Source: Chitinophaga niabensis (GTDB lineage Bacteria > Bacteroidota > Bacteroidia > Chitinophagales > Chitinophagaceae). Taken from it: a stretch of DNA of 64,000 nt. The notes under the pieces were generated by a model, which saw only the letters and a list, made by a program, of their open reading frames with translations, ran no database searches and was not told where the DNA came from. Made by a program: the position numbers and the translations under genes. The stretch's first letter is position 1. Each line of letters opens with the position of its first letter. The stretch is taken from NCBI RefSeq assembly GCF_900129465.1, contig NZ_FSRA01000001.1:3908482-3972481 (forward strand), read 5' to 3'. Positions 25,159-34,722 of the stretch are shown one piece after another.

Positions 25159-28100
25159 TTAGAATGAAAATTTAAGGCCCAATGAAAGATTGCGCTGCTG
25201 CGGATAAGATCTGCCCGTGCCATCGCCCAGCTCAGGATCAAACTCTTTAAATGGGCTCCAGGTAAGCAGGTTGGTACCTGCAGCATAAACCCTAAGTTTC
25301 ATGCCACGCTTTCTCATCCACGAAAGCGTGCTTAAAGAGTAGCCGATGTTCAACGATTTAAGCCTCAGGTATGCGGCGTCCCTCATCCAGAAAGTAGAGC
25401 TGCGCGAGTTGTTGTTGCTGTAATCTATCGTTGGCCTGGGATATTTTGCATCTGGGTTTTCCGGCGTCCAGTAATCTTTAAGATAAGCAAAGCTATTGTT
25501 TATTTCCGCTCTGAAAAACACCATTGCTTCCTCACCCAGCATAATGGTACGTTTGCCCGCTCCCTGCAAAAAGATGTTAGCGTCAAAGTTTTTCCAGCGC
25601 AGCTCTGAAGAAAATCCGAACACCATCAGCGGCGCGCCGGAATTATCGCTGATCTGCATCTGGTCAGCTTCGGTCACTTCGCCGTCTCCGCTGATATCCG
25701 CATATCTGATATCGCCTACACTGGGTTTGGAACCAAACTGTTTTACCCAGTCATCTACTTCTTTCTGGTTCTGGAACAGGCCCATGTCTACATATCCCAC
25801 CATGGCATTCAGCGGACGACCCAAGCTGTTTTGGTAATCGGCAATGCCTTCCGGAACGTCGAGTTTGGTGAGCTTGTTGGTAGCATATGAAAAATTGAAC
25901 CGGAAATTATACCCAAAGGAATTGATATTTCCACGGTACGAAAGCGTTACTTCCACACCTTTGCTTTTCATTTCGGCATAGTTCTCATCCGGCAGCCTGC
26001 GGCCGAATGTAGCTGGGGTTGACAAGATGCGCGGCCGAAGCATATCCCTGGTGGTCCGAAAAAAATAATCCGCCTCAATACCCAGGTGGTTATTAAAGAG
26101 GGTTGCATCCAGACCAATATTTTTTGAGACCAGTTTTTCCCAGGTAAGATTATAATTGGGAAAAACGCCGGAAACGAGGTTGATCTGCGATTCGTTCTCT
26201 ATCACCGGCGGAAAGAAATCCGGCCAGATGTTAGGATATTTCCCCTGCATATAGTTATAGGAATCCATAAACTGGAATGAAGATATCTTGTCGTTCCCCG
26301 TTTCACCTACGGAAGCGCGGATCTTCAGGTTGTCAATAAAATCGAAGGCTTTTGTTTCCTTAAAAAAAGATTCTTCCGATATTCTCCAACCTGCTGATAC
26401 TGCGGGGAACAGCCCCCATCTTTGGGATTTGGCGAACCGGTAAGAACCGTCTCTCCTGGCGGATGCCTCCAGCAGATACCTGTTATCATAGCCATAGTTC
26501 AGTATCCCTACAAAAGACCTCCGGGCATCGCCAATGGTGGAAGTGCCGGAAAGCGACTGTTCCAGCGGGCCGCTGGCATTCAATTCATCTTTTATGGACG
26601 ATACGAAATCACGCTTCAGCCCACCCATCATAAAGCCTTTATTTTCAAGTTGCTCGTATAATGCAATTGCCGAAACGTTATGTTTGCCGAATTGCCGTAC
26701 GTAGTTCAGCGAAGCATTTAAAGTAAGCTGGTTAGCTTCGCTCACATTCTGATCGAGCTGTGTTTTATTCAGGTTGTTGACATTGATCAGGCTTGCTTCG
26801 CCATTGTCTTTATACACCATGTAAGGCGTATTGAAAACTTTATGCAAGCCGGAATTCCTGATAACGGAAACTGTGCCTTTCAGGCTGAGGCCAGTTGTGA
26901 GAACGTCCAGCTTCTGTTCGGCGTTGAGCGTAGCGCCGAATGTTTCGATGCGGTTCCTGTCGTAGCCCGTCTCGCTGGTTTCAGCCACAGGGTTGGGCTG
27001 GCCGTTGATATAGTTAAACTGCCCGGAAGCGTTGTACGGTCTGTAGATCGGTGCAGCTTGTATGGCGTGCATAAAGATGGGGTAAGCATCCAGGCCTGCG
27101 GCGTTGGTATTGGCCCTGTTCGCATCTATGCTTAGCCCTACTTTCAGCGTGTTACTGATTCGAGCGTCTACATTGCTTCGGAGGTTAAATCTTTGATAAT
27201 TATACTGGTCCCACATGCCTTTCTGGTTTGTATAACCTACAGATGCAAAGTAGCTCACTGCTTCTGTGCCGCCGTTTACAGATATGTTGTGCTGGCTCAA
27301 TGTGCTGTTGCCTTTGAAGGTTTCTTTGAACCAATCCGTGCTCATTGTTCTAAAGCTTTCCAGTTGCTCCGCCGTAAAAAATTTGCTTGCCTGTGATGGA
27401 TTGGTGGGGTCAAACCCTCCGTTCAGCTGCGCTTGATTGCGCGTAACACCATACTCGTATGCATTCATCATATCCGGGTATTTGGTGGGTCTCTCAATAC
27501 CGGTAGAAGCGCTGTAGGTGATAGACGGTTTACCGATCTGCCCACGTTTGGTGGTTATCAGTATCACACCACCAACGGCCCTGGCCCCGTATACGGCTGT
27601 AGCCGATGCGTCTTTCAGAATGGAAATGCTGGCTACATCGTTCGCGTCTATATTACCAAAATCTTCTCTTACCACACCGTCGACAAGAATTAATGGCCCG
27701 GGCTCATTCACGGAGCTTCTGCCCCGTATCTGTATCCAGGCGCCGATACCCGGCCGGCCGGATTGTGTGGTGGCAAGCACGCCGGTAACGCGCCCTGCCA
27801 ATGCGTTCGTTATATTGGAGGTAGCGGTCTGCTTCAGCTCCTCTCCCGAAACGGTAGAAATAGCGCTGGTAAGGTTCGCTCTTGTTTGCGAAGTATATCC
27901 TTTGATGACCACTTCGTCCAGCCCACGGACCTCTTCGATCATGGTAATATCTACTCTTTCCCGGCTATTTACAGGTATCCGTTGGGTTTTATAACCCACA
28001 ATGGAAAACACCAATACGCCGTTGGCGGGAACAGTAATGACATAGTTCCCGTTTTCATCAGTAATAGTATGTTTATTGGAACCTTCGATCAACACTGTAA

Positions 28101-28263
28101 CGCCCGGCACCTTCCCTGATCTATCGGAAACCGTCCCTTTTACTGCAATGTCTGCCACGGGCGTGGCAGTTGCCGGAAGCGCTTCCCTTGCACCCGCAAG
28201 CGCCTGGCTATAGCCAGTCATAACAAGAAGGGAAAATATAAATGCAGCTAATCTGTTTTTCAT
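25159..28263 (-). CDS. SusC/RagA TonB-dependent receptor without STN (locus A, SusC2)
   Basis: About 1,034-residue outer-membrane transporter. The ATG at 28261-28263 opens a clean signal peptide (MKNRLAAFIFSLLVM); the frame extends further but would overlap the PKD gene. The mature protein goes directly to a carboxypeptidase-like domain (VKGTVSDRSGKVPGVTVLIEG), a plug (AIVK-type ILVDGVVREDFGNIDANDVASISILKDASATAVYG) and the barrel. It has no STN domain, so it should not signal to FecR. Long stretches match SusC1 of the same locus (for example QSGRPGIG, NEPGPL, MNAYEY). It pairs with the SusD 11 bp downstream. Confidence 0.94.
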   Translation of the reverse strand: MKNRLAAFIFSLLVMTGYSQALAGAREALPATATPVADIAVKGTVSDRSGKVPGVTVLIEGSNKHTITDENGNYVITVPANGVLVFSIVGYKTQRIPVNSRERVDITMIEEVRGLDEVVIKGYTSQTRANLTSAISTVSGEELKQTATSNITNALAGRVTGVLATTQSGRPGIGAWIQIRGRSSVNEPGPLILVDGVVREDFGNIDANDVASISILKDASATAVYGARAVGGVILITTKRGQIGKPSITYSASTGIERPTKYPDMMNAYEYGVTRNQAQLNGGFDPTNPSQASKFFTAEQLESFRTMSTDWFKETFKGNSTLSQHNISVNGGTEAVSYFASVGYTNQKGMWDQYNYQRFNLRSNVDARISNTLKVGLSIDANRANTNAAGLDAYPIFMHAIQAAPIYRPYNASGQFNYINGQPNPVAETSETGYDRNRIETFGATLNAEQKLDVLTTGLSLKGTVSVIRNSGLHKVFNTPYMVYKDNGEASLINVNNLNKTQLDQNVSEANQLTLNASLNYVRQFGKHNVSAIALYEQLENKGFMMGGLKRDFVSSIKDELNASGPLEQSLSGTSTIGDARRSFVGILNYGYDNRYLLEASARRDGSYRFAKSQRWGLFPAVSAGWRISEESFFKETKAFDFIDNLKIRASVGETGNDKISSFQFMDSYNYMQGKYPNIWPDFFPPVIENESQINLVSGVFPNYNLTWEKLVSKNIGLDATLFNNHLGIEADYFFRTTRDMLRPRILSTPATFGRRLPDENYAEMKSKGVEVTLSYRGNINSFGYNFRFNFSYATNKLTKLDVPEGIADYQNSLGRPLNAMVGYVDMGLFQNQKEVDDWVKQFGSKPSVGDIRYADISGDGEVTEADQMQISDNSGAPLMVFGFSSELRWKNFDANIFLQGAGKRTIMLGEEAMVFFRAEINNSFAYLKDYWTPENPDAKYPRPTIDYSNNNSRSSTFWMRDAAYLRLKSLNIGYSLSTLSWMRKRGMKLRVYAAGTNLLTWSPFKEFDPELGDGTGRSYPQQRNLSLGLKFSF

Positions 28264-28306
28264 AATTGTTTTTTGATGAATGCGAAAAATTGTTTTACCG
28301 GGTCGG

Positions 28307-29410
28307 TTACGGATTGATCCAGAGTTCTGCATCATCTGCCTGGAAATTCGGGCTCCAGTTATCTCCTACATCATTTGGCCTGTTCATCATAAAACCGATC
28401 CTGGCCGTTCCGCCAACTACGTTAAAGTCAATGCTCAGCTGGGTATACCCGTTATTGCTGCCTACGGCCTTCTTTACCTCTGCTCCGCCACCGTTGGCGA
28501 TCAGGTACATACCTTCCATATCGGCAGAGCTGATCCATACTTTAAAAGTGTATTTGCCGTCTTCCAGCCCTGTGATCTGCTGGGTAACGGAGCCTACATA
28601 AGCCAACTCATACTTGTGCCCGTTCCCCGGGTCTACAGACGGCGTCCAGAAAAGCAGGCAACGGGTGCCTGACTTCGGGCTTTCCGCGATAAAAAAACCG
28701 CCCCATCCCGGGCTACCGGGATAACTTATCTTCACTGGTTCCCAGCCTGTGACCACATAGCTGTCCTTAGGATCCATTTCAAAACCCGGATTAGCGATCG
28801 TGATCTTTTCCGGCGCCGTTAGTTTGGGGGCCCTGATGCTGATCGTTCTTGTGCTCTCGTTACCCGTAACGCTTTTAGCTGTCAGCACCACGTTATACCT
28901 GCCATTCGCCGCATACAGATGCTCCGGCGATCCCTCCGTGGAAACAGGACTTCCGTCTCCAAAATCCCAGGTGAAGGATATGCCGTTCACGGATTGATTG
29001 GTGAACTTTATTTTCAGAGGGTTTGCCGGGTCTTCCGCATAGGAGAAGTTGATCTGCGGAATAATGTCTACCGGCTTGGTAGTTACGGTCTGTTCTTTGG
29101 TGGACTCAATGCCCGTAACGCTGGTTATCTTCAACGTAATCTTATAATCACCGGGGGCTGCATAAGTATACGTTGGTTCCGCCTCGTTGGAAACGGGGCT
29201 GCCATCGCCAAAATCCCAGGTGATGCTTTTAGCGTTCTTCGATTTGTTTGCCAGCTTCACCGTGAGGTTGTCAGGAGCCTGAATGGTAGCCGTAAAATCC
29301 GCAACGGCAACCACCCGTGTAAAAGGGGAAACATCTATTCCCCTGGTGCAGGATTCCAATATTCCCGTGACAAGCAAGATCAGCGAAATTGCAGTAAAGG
29401 TCTTTTTCAT
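28307..29410 (-). CDS. PKD-domain surface lipoprotein, candidate glycan-binding protein
   Basis: A 367-residue lipoprotein with signal peptide and lipobox (GILESC). Two PKD domains follow (about 38-112 and 118-195), each with the signature ITWDFGDGSPVSNE or FTWDFGDGSPVSTE. The C-terminal domain (about 200-367; PGFEMDPKDSYVVTGWEP and WISSADMEGMYLIANGG) looks like a jelly-roll carbohydrate-binding module. This plan suits a surface glycan-binding protein placed between SusC1 and SusC2. It ends 43 bp before the SusC2 start. The ligand cannot be inferred. Confidence 0.85.
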   Translation of the reverse strand: MKKTFTAISLILLVTGILESCTRGIDVSPFTRVVAVADFTATIQAPDNLTVKLANKSKNAKSITWDFGDGSPVSNEAEPTYTYAAPGDYKITLKITSVTGIESTKEQTVTTKPVDIIPQINFSYAEDPANPLKIKFTNQSVNGISFTWDFGDGSPVSTEGSPEHLYAANGRYNVVLTAKSVTGNESTRTISIRAPKLTAPEKITIANPGFEMDPKDSYVVTGWEPVKISYPGSPGWGGFFIAESPKSGTRCLLFWTPSVDPGNGHKYELAYVGSVTQQITGLEDGKYTFKVWISSADMEGMYLIANGGGAEVKKAVGSNNGYTQLSIDFNVVGGTARIGFMMNRPNDVGDNWSPNFQADDAELWINP

Positions 29411-29447
29411 ACTGTCGTTATTTAGGTAAGTGGTGATCGGTCACCGT

Positions 29448-29948
29448 TTATTTTTTTTTGTAAAACAGCCGCCATTCAGACAACTGCGTGGCCTGGTCAC
29501 CATTATTGGATGTAATATGAAGCCGGTAGTAAGCATACGGCGTTGTGTTCTCAAACGAGTATACTTTTGTCTGCATTCTTTCTTCGAAGCTTTCTTTGGC
29601 CTGGCTATCCAGCTTCACCCACTTTTTACCATCCAGGGACCCAAGCAGCTTCCAGTTCCTGGGATCTCTCCCGGGTACATCGTTTGCGGACGACAAAGCG
29701 TACTGGTTTACGATGACCGGTTCGGGCAACTGGTACTGCATCCACAGATTGCTGGAAAAGGCATAGCAATACTTGGTGTTCTTGTTATTGTCGAACAGCT
29801 TGTCTACATCTTCTTCCGTTTTTTCCGGAACAAACTGGGCTTTTTTAATACCGCCTTTGCTGGTAATATCTGTTACCTGCGCGCACAATGAGTTGGCTAA
29901 AAGGGAACACAGGATGATCCCTGGTGCGTAGAACAATTTCTTTTTCAT
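29448..29948 (-). CDS. Exported discoidin (F5/8 type C) domain protein
   Basis: A 166-residue secreted protein with a signal peptide ending near NSLCAQ and a single discoidin-like domain: FDNNKNTKYCYAF, WMQYQLPEPVIVNQYALSSANDVPGRDPRNWKLLGSLDGKKWVKLDSQ and a C-terminal YYRLHITSNNG. Such domains bind sugars or glycans. Preceding Cys residues do not form an obvious lipobox. Its place between SusC1 and the PKD lipoprotein suggests a role as an accessory substrate-binding protein. Confidence 0.85.
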   Translation of the reverse strand: MKKKLFYAPGIILCSLLANSLCAQVTDITSKGGIKKAQFVPEKTEEDVDKLFDNNKNTKYCYAFSSNLWMQYQLPEPVIVNQYALSSANDVPGRDPRNWKLLGSLDGKKWVKLDSQAKESFEERMQTKVYSFENTTPYAYYRLHITSNNGDQATQLSEWRLFYKKK

Positions 29949-30030
29949 AACTGGTACGAATTAATATTTGGTTGTTTAACATGGTCTGATTAAAAAAGTA
30001 CGCGCAATAGATTTCCAGGCGCAGATCGCA

Positions 30031-30051
30031 TGATGATCTGCACTGGTAAAG
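30031..30051. repeat. Small intergenic hairpin
   Basis: GCAGATC and GATCTGC form a 7-bp perfect stem around a 7-nt loop in the 147 bp between SusC1 and the discoidin gene. No T-run follows; it may protect or process the operon mRNA. Confidence 0.4.
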
Positions 30052-30095
30052 TGACCTTGAATTTTAGTGTATTGTTGCCTGTGTTTCTGCGCTGC

Positions 30096-33000
30096 CTAAA
30101 ATGAAAGCCCTGCGCCCACCGTGAAATTTTTCATTTGCGGATAATAGTATCCCATGCCGTTCTCCGCTTCCGGATCAAACTCCTTCAAAGGGCTCCAGGT
30201 AAAGAGGTTTGCCCCGGCAACGTATGCACGCAGCTTGCAGTTATTCTTTCTTAACCAGGTCCAATTGAATGTATAGCCAACATTGATCGTTTTCAATCTC
30301 AGGTACGATGCGTCCCTTAGCCAGAACGTGGAATACCGGTTATTGTTAAAACTGGCGTCTATAGTGGCACGCGGATACTTCGCATCCTGGTTTCCGGGCG
30401 ACCATGCGTCCATCAGATACGCAAATGAATTGTATTTGCCGCCCCGGAAAAGCGTGATCGCTTCCATGCTCAGCATCAATGACCGCCTGGCCGCACCCTG
30501 GAATAAAAAATCCATGTCAAAATTTTTCCATCGCAGGCCACCGGAAATACCGTAAGTAAGCTGAGGCAGCGCATCGTACGGGCTGATCACATCCTGGTCC
30601 TGATCCGTGATCTGACCGTCGCCGTTCACATCCTCATACCTGATATCTCCAGGCGCCTGCTTCTGGCCGAATTGCATTCCGCCATACCATTTTTCTACCT
30701 CCGCCTCCGACCGGAAAATACCTGCGGCCCGGTATCCAATTTGAAAGCCGATAGGCCTGCCCTGCCGCTTTTCCCATGAATGGCCATTCACCGGATCGTC
30801 AATTCTTGTAATTTCATTTGCGGCAAAAGTACCCTGTACGCTTATGTTGTATTGCAACGCCCGCTCCTGGCCATTATAATGCAGTACCAGCTCCCATCCG
30901 TTGCTTTTCATCTCCGCATAATTTTCTTTGGGCAGCCTTCTGCCAAATGTTGCCGGAATGGAACGTGCCCTGTCCCACAGCATATTGGTGGTTGTGCGGA
31001 AATAATAATCGAAATTCAACTCCAGCCTGCCCTTCAGTACCGTGGCGTCTACTCCGATATTTGCCGTGCGCAGCTTTTCCCAGGTGATATTCCGGTTGGC
31101 GTATACACCGTTGTATAATACAATGGCGGGTTCATTATCCAGCACTGGTGCGTAGAACGGCGGGAAACTTCCTGGTACCTGTCCCTGTGAAAAAAAATAT
31201 TCATCGAGGTACTGGAACGCACCAACATTATCGTTACCGGTGATGCCCACGGAGGCTCTCAATTTCAGATCACTGAAAAAAACGGCATCGCGTAAAAATG
31301 GCTCCTCGGACAATCGCCATCCCGCCGAAACCGAAGGAAAAAGTCCCCATCTTTTCCCGGGAGGGAAACGGTAAGAACCATCGTAACGTACAGTGGCATT
31401 TGCCAGGTACCGGTTGTTATACGTGAAATTCAGGATGCCTACCAGAGAGCGCCTTGCATCATCGATGGCCGATCTTCCGTCTATGGCTTGCTGATCTGGC
31501 CCGCTGGCAAAAAAATAATCCTGCCAGTTGGTAGGGAACTGCCGCCGGCTGGCGTTAAAGTAATCACTGTTCTGCCCGATCTGCTCATATAAGGCAAGCC
31601 CGCTGATCTCGCTTTTCCCGGCAGCCTTCACATAATTCAGTGATATGTTGTATGTATTATTGGTAAACTGCCGCGACTCCTCGAATAAAGAGGTATTCAC
31701 CTGGTCCCCTATGCCTATGGATCGTACGCTGGTGACATTCCCCTGGCTGTCCTCGCGGTACAACAGGTAAGGCGTTCTCCACCACTTCTGAAAATACTGC
31801 CGTCTTACCACGGCTGCGGTGCCTTTTACTGATAAGCCCTTTGTAATGAAAGGCAGTTGCTGCTCAAAGAATATCGTTCCCTGAAATACTTCATCACGCT
31901 GCATGTTCCTTCCGCTTTCTTTGATATCCGCAAGAGGATGAGGGACCATGGCGTCATAAAATCTTCCGCCGGCCGTATAGGCGGGAATGGTAGGCGGCGA
32001 TTGAACGGTATGTTCAAAAATATTATAGGCATCCAGACCAGCGGCGCGGGTAATGCTACGCCTTGCTTCCAGGTTGAGCCCTGCGGTGAGCGTTGCATTG
32101 ATGCGTGTGTCTATATTAGATCGCAGGTTGATGCGCCTGAAATTGTAGGAATCCCATAATCCCTGTTGGTACGCAGTTCCCAGCATACCAAAATACCGGA
32201 TATTTTCAGAGCCGCCCCTGATGGAAATACTCTGCTGTGATAAAGCGCCTTTCTCTGAAAAAACGGTCTTCCACCAGTCCGTACCCACTTTGCCAGATTT
32301 AAAATCCTCCAGCTGCAGCGCGGAGTAGAACCTGCTGGCATGAACAGGATTACCGGGATCGTAGCCGGCATTCAGGTTGGCCTGGTTCCACAAAGCTGCA
32401 TACTCATATGCATTCATCAGGCGTGGATACCGCGTGGGGCTCTCGGTGCCGGTGGAGCCGTTCCAGGCAACTGTAAGCTTACCCGCCGTTCCCCGTTTTG
32501 TAGTGATCAGCACTACACCTCCCGCCGCCCTGGCGCCATATACTGCTGCAGCGGCCGCATCTTTCAGTACAGAAATTGTTTCCACCTCATACGGATTGAT
32601 GTTGCCATACTCATCGTTTCGTACAATCCCGTCTATTACCACCAACGGACCCGGCTCATTGAGCGATACCTTTCCCCTGATCCTGAAATATGCGCCAATG
32701 CCCGGCCGGCCGCTTGTAGTGGTAGCAAGTACTCCCGGCACTCTTCCCACAAAGGAATTGGAAATGTTTAATGTTGGTGCTTTCTGTATTTCAGTGCCCG
32801 GCACAATAGCAATAGCGCTGATAATGTTCCTTTTCTTCTGCGTATTATAACCCACCACCACTACCTGGTCCAGAGATCTTGTATCGTTTTCCAGCGAGAT
32901 GTAAAGAGGAGCCAGACTTTTTTCCCTTACCTCCAATTCCTGCGCAACGTAGCCTATCATGCGCACCTGCAACCGGGCAGGCAGCGTTACCTGTTCCAGT

Positions 33001-33452
33001 ACGAACGATCCGGCTGTATCCGTTGTGGCGCCGCGGCCGCTGTTCTTTACAATGATAGTTGCACCAGGTAGCGGCGTTCCCTCTTTATTAAAAATCCCGC
33101 CGCGTATCGTGTAACCGCTGTCCGTTTCTTTTTTTCTCTGTAGTATGGCAATACTGTTCTGGTTCACTTTGTAAACGAGCGGGGTATTGTTGAGCAGCAG
33201 GTCGAGCGTTTCCTCCACGGAGCGCGTTCCCGCGGGCAGGTTCCAGTGCTGGTATGGGCTCACAAGCGCGTCCACATATGCAAACCTGAAACCGGTCTGC
33301 TGTTCTATCTTCTGAAAACCTGCTACCAGCGGCTCGTTCTTTAAGCTGATCATAACCATTGTACTTTTTATATTTTGACCATTCGCAGGCATCGCCAGTA
33401 ATAAACTGACGAAAAAAAAGAGTAATACAGGTAATAGAGGACCGAGGCGCAT
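30096..33452 (-). CDS. SusC/RagA TonB-dependent receptor with STN domain (locus A, SusC1)
   Basis: About 1,118-residue outer-membrane receptor. The ATG at 33450-33452 (MRLGPLLPVLLFFFVSLLL) gives a clean signal peptide; an upstream ATG at 33500 adds 16 residues. It carries an STN domain (MVMISLKNEPLVAGFQKIEQQTGF), a carboxypeptidase-like domain, a plug (VVIDGIVRNDEYGNINPYEVETISVLKDAAAAAVYG) and a barrel. It is a close paralog of SusC2 but has STN and the FecR/sigma pair upstream, and lacks an adjacent SusD. It may therefore act mainly as the sensor of the locus. A 19-codon upstream frame ends 13 bp before this start. Confidence 0.93.
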   Translation of the reverse strand: MRLGPLLPVLLFFFVSLLLAMPANGQNIKSTMVMISLKNEPLVAGFQKIEQQTGFRFAYVDALVSPYQHWNLPAGTRSVEETLDLLLNNTPLVYKVNQNSIAILQRKKETDSGYTIRGGIFNKEGTPLPGATIIVKNSGRGATTDTAGSFVLEQVTLPARLQVRMIGYVAQELEVREKSLAPLYISLENDTRSLDQVVVVGYNTQKKRNIISAIAIVPGTEIQKAPTLNISNSFVGRVPGVLATTTSGRPGIGAYFRIRGKVSLNEPGPLVVIDGIVRNDEYGNINPYEVETISVLKDAAAAAVYGARAAGGVVLITTKRGTAGKLTVAWNGSTGTESPTRYPRLMNAYEYAALWNQANLNAGYDPGNPVHASRFYSALQLEDFKSGKVGTDWWKTVFSEKGALSQQSISIRGGSENIRYFGMLGTAYQQGLWDSYNFRRINLRSNIDTRINATLTAGLNLEARRSITRAAGLDAYNIFEHTVQSPPTIPAYTAGGRFYDAMVPHPLADIKESGRNMQRDEVFQGTIFFEQQLPFITKGLSVKGTAAVVRRQYFQKWWRTPYLLYREDSQGNVTSVRSIGIGDQVNTSLFEESRQFTNNTYNISLNYVKAAGKSEISGLALYEQIGQNSDYFNASRRQFPTNWQDYFFASGPDQQAIDGRSAIDDARRSLVGILNFTYNNRYLANATVRYDGSYRFPPGKRWGLFPSVSAGWRLSEEPFLRDAVFFSDLKLRASVGITGNDNVGAFQYLDEYFFSQGQVPGSFPPFYAPVLDNEPAIVLYNGVYANRNITWEKLRTANIGVDATVLKGRLELNFDYYFRTTTNMLWDRARSIPATFGRRLPKENYAEMKSNGWELVLHYNGQERALQYNISVQGTFAANEITRIDDPVNGHSWEKRQGRPIGFQIGYRAAGIFRSEAEVEKWYGGMQFGQKQAPGDIRYEDVNGDGQITDQDQDVISPYDALPQLTYGISGGLRWKNFDMDFLFQGAARRSLMLSMEAITLFRGGKYNSFAYLMDAWSPGNQDAKYPRATIDASFNNNRYSTFWLRDASYLRLKTINVGYTFNWTWLRKNNCKLRAYVAGANLFTWSPLKEFDPEAENGMGYYYPQMKNFTVGAGLSF

Positions 33453-33465
33453 TAGATACACATTT

Positions 33466-33525
33466 TCAGGAGACATCCTGGCGGAGCACGGCATCGCCAT
33501 ACAACTCCATAATGAATAATTTCAT
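33466..33525 (-). CDS. Possible 19-residue upstream ORF (susC1 leader)
   Basis: An ATG at 33523-33525 opens MKLFIMELYGDAVLRQDVS followed by TGA at 33466-33468. It overlaps the longer susC1 frame in another register and stops 13 nt before the preferred susC1 ATG. If translated it could influence susC1 initiation. Chance is possible. Confidence 0.25.
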   Translation of the reverse strand: MKLFIMELYGDAVLRQDVS

Positions 33526-33567
33526 AACTTGGAGAAGTTTTCAAGTACTCGAAACACTTAAAACGCC

Positions 33568-33604
33568 GGGCTGCGCTGATCCCAAGTCAGTGTAGCCCTT
33601 TTTT
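33568..33604 (+). terminator. Intrinsic terminator antisense to the susC1 leader
   Basis: A 12-bp stem (GGGCTGCGCTGA 33568-33579 with TCAGTGTAGCCC 33587-33598, including two G-U pairs), a 7-nt loop and six T's on the plus strand. It lies between the FecR stop and susC1, both minus-strand genes, so nothing annotated would use it except an antisense RNA. Confidence 0.72.
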
Positions 33605-33616
33605 CGGTATATGTAT

Positions 33617-34651
33617 TTATTCTTTTCCTGTACATCCGTTGCCATCCAGCCAGATGGTATCTTTTTCCTTTTGCCACCTGATATCCGTTACAACAGTGAT
33701 CACATCCAGCACCTGCTCCAGTTTGTTATCACTTAAAAACGTGCCTGTAAACCTGCAATGACGCAGTTCATTGTTACGGAACCGAATGGTCACATCATAG
33801 TGATCGTTAAGAACAGCAACAGCCTCTCCCAGCGTCATGTTCTTGAAGAAAAGGTTCTGCCGTTTCCATGCCATTACCTGCCGCACATCTACTTCCCGCC
33901 GCAAGGCCGTTCCCGAAGTTTTGTTCGCAACGATCTGGCCGTTGCGGGTAAGTATGCCCAGCATCTTTTCCTTTCCCGACACTTTCACCTTGCCGCTGGC
34001 AACGGTTACCACCACATCCTGCTCTCCGGGATAGTTCCGGATATTGAACCGGGTGCCTAATACCGTGGTGGCGAACTGCCCGGTATGCACTACAAAAGGC
34101 TGCCCGGGCTGCTGCTGCACATCAAAGTAGGCTTCTCCTGTAAGGTACACGTCGCGGCTGCTTCCGGAAAATACGGGTGGATAATCCAGCCGGCTGTTAC
34201 TATTCAGTATCGCGGTGGTACCATCCGGCAAACTGATCACCTGGCGTACCGGCGAAGGAGCATGATCTGCTGCGAGCGGTGGTGCGGCATATTGCTCTTT
34301 CCTTCCCCATTGCCACCAGGCCAATGCCAGGCAGGCAAATAATACCGCCGCTATTTTTAAAATTCGTATCAGCGGCTTATTAAGCTTTTTGTGATGAAGC
34401 CTGTTATAGTCTAACTGCTGCGCAACCGCCCTTTCCTGGATGCTTGCATAGATCTTTTCTTTATCTGCTTTTCCGGATGGTTGATGTTCCGGTGGTATCT
34501 TATCCCATAACGCCGTCATTTCTTCGCTGACCAGGTCATTCTCTGAAAGCTGAGACATCAATTGCCAAAATTCGTCCAATTCGCTTTTGCTGCAATTGTT
34601 CTGCAAATACTTTTCGAACAGATATTTTAACCTGATTGGATTGGATGACAT
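33617..34651 (-). CDS. FecR-type anti-sigma factor (locus A)
   Basis: A 344-residue inner-membrane transducer: cytosolic sigma-binding N-terminus (about 1-85), one membrane helix (LIRILKIAAVLFACLALAWW, about 90-109), a periplasmic FecR domain (VISLPDGTTAILNSNSRLDYPPVF and FDVQQQPGQPFVVHTG) and a C-terminal DUF4974 domain (FFKNMTLGEAVAVLNDHYDVTI). It should sequester the ECF sigma factor encoded 71 bp upstream until SusC1 signals. Its stop is 13 bp beyond the antisense terminator. Confidence 0.93.
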   Translation of the reverse strand: MSSNPIRLKYLFEKYLQNNCSKSELDEFWQLMSQLSENDLVSEEMTALWDKIPPEHQPSGKADKEKIYASIQERAVAQQLDYNRLHHKKLNKPLIRILKIAAVLFACLALAWWQWGRKEQYAAPPLAADHAPSPVRQVISLPDGTTAILNSNSRLDYPPVFSGSSRDVYLTGEAYFDVQQQPGQPFVVHTGQFATTVLGTRFNIRNYPGEQDVVVTVASGKVKVSGKEKMLGILTRNGQIVANKTSGTALRREVDVRQVMAWKRQNLFFKNMTLGEAVAVLNDHYDVTIRFRNNELRHCRFTGTFLSDNKLEQVLDVITVVTDIRWQKEKDTIWLDGNGCTGKE

Positions 34652-34722
34652 AAATATAAGACAGTAAAAAAATGCAGGTAGTACTATCCGTTGGCCGGAT
34701 TTTTTTCAGGAGAGAATGTGGA

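Noticed and set aside
25159-28335. Start of SusC2 at 28335
   Set aside because: It would place the gene over the end of the PKD lipoprotein and put a polar, basic 24-residue stretch before a perfect signal peptide. The ATG at 28263 is better.
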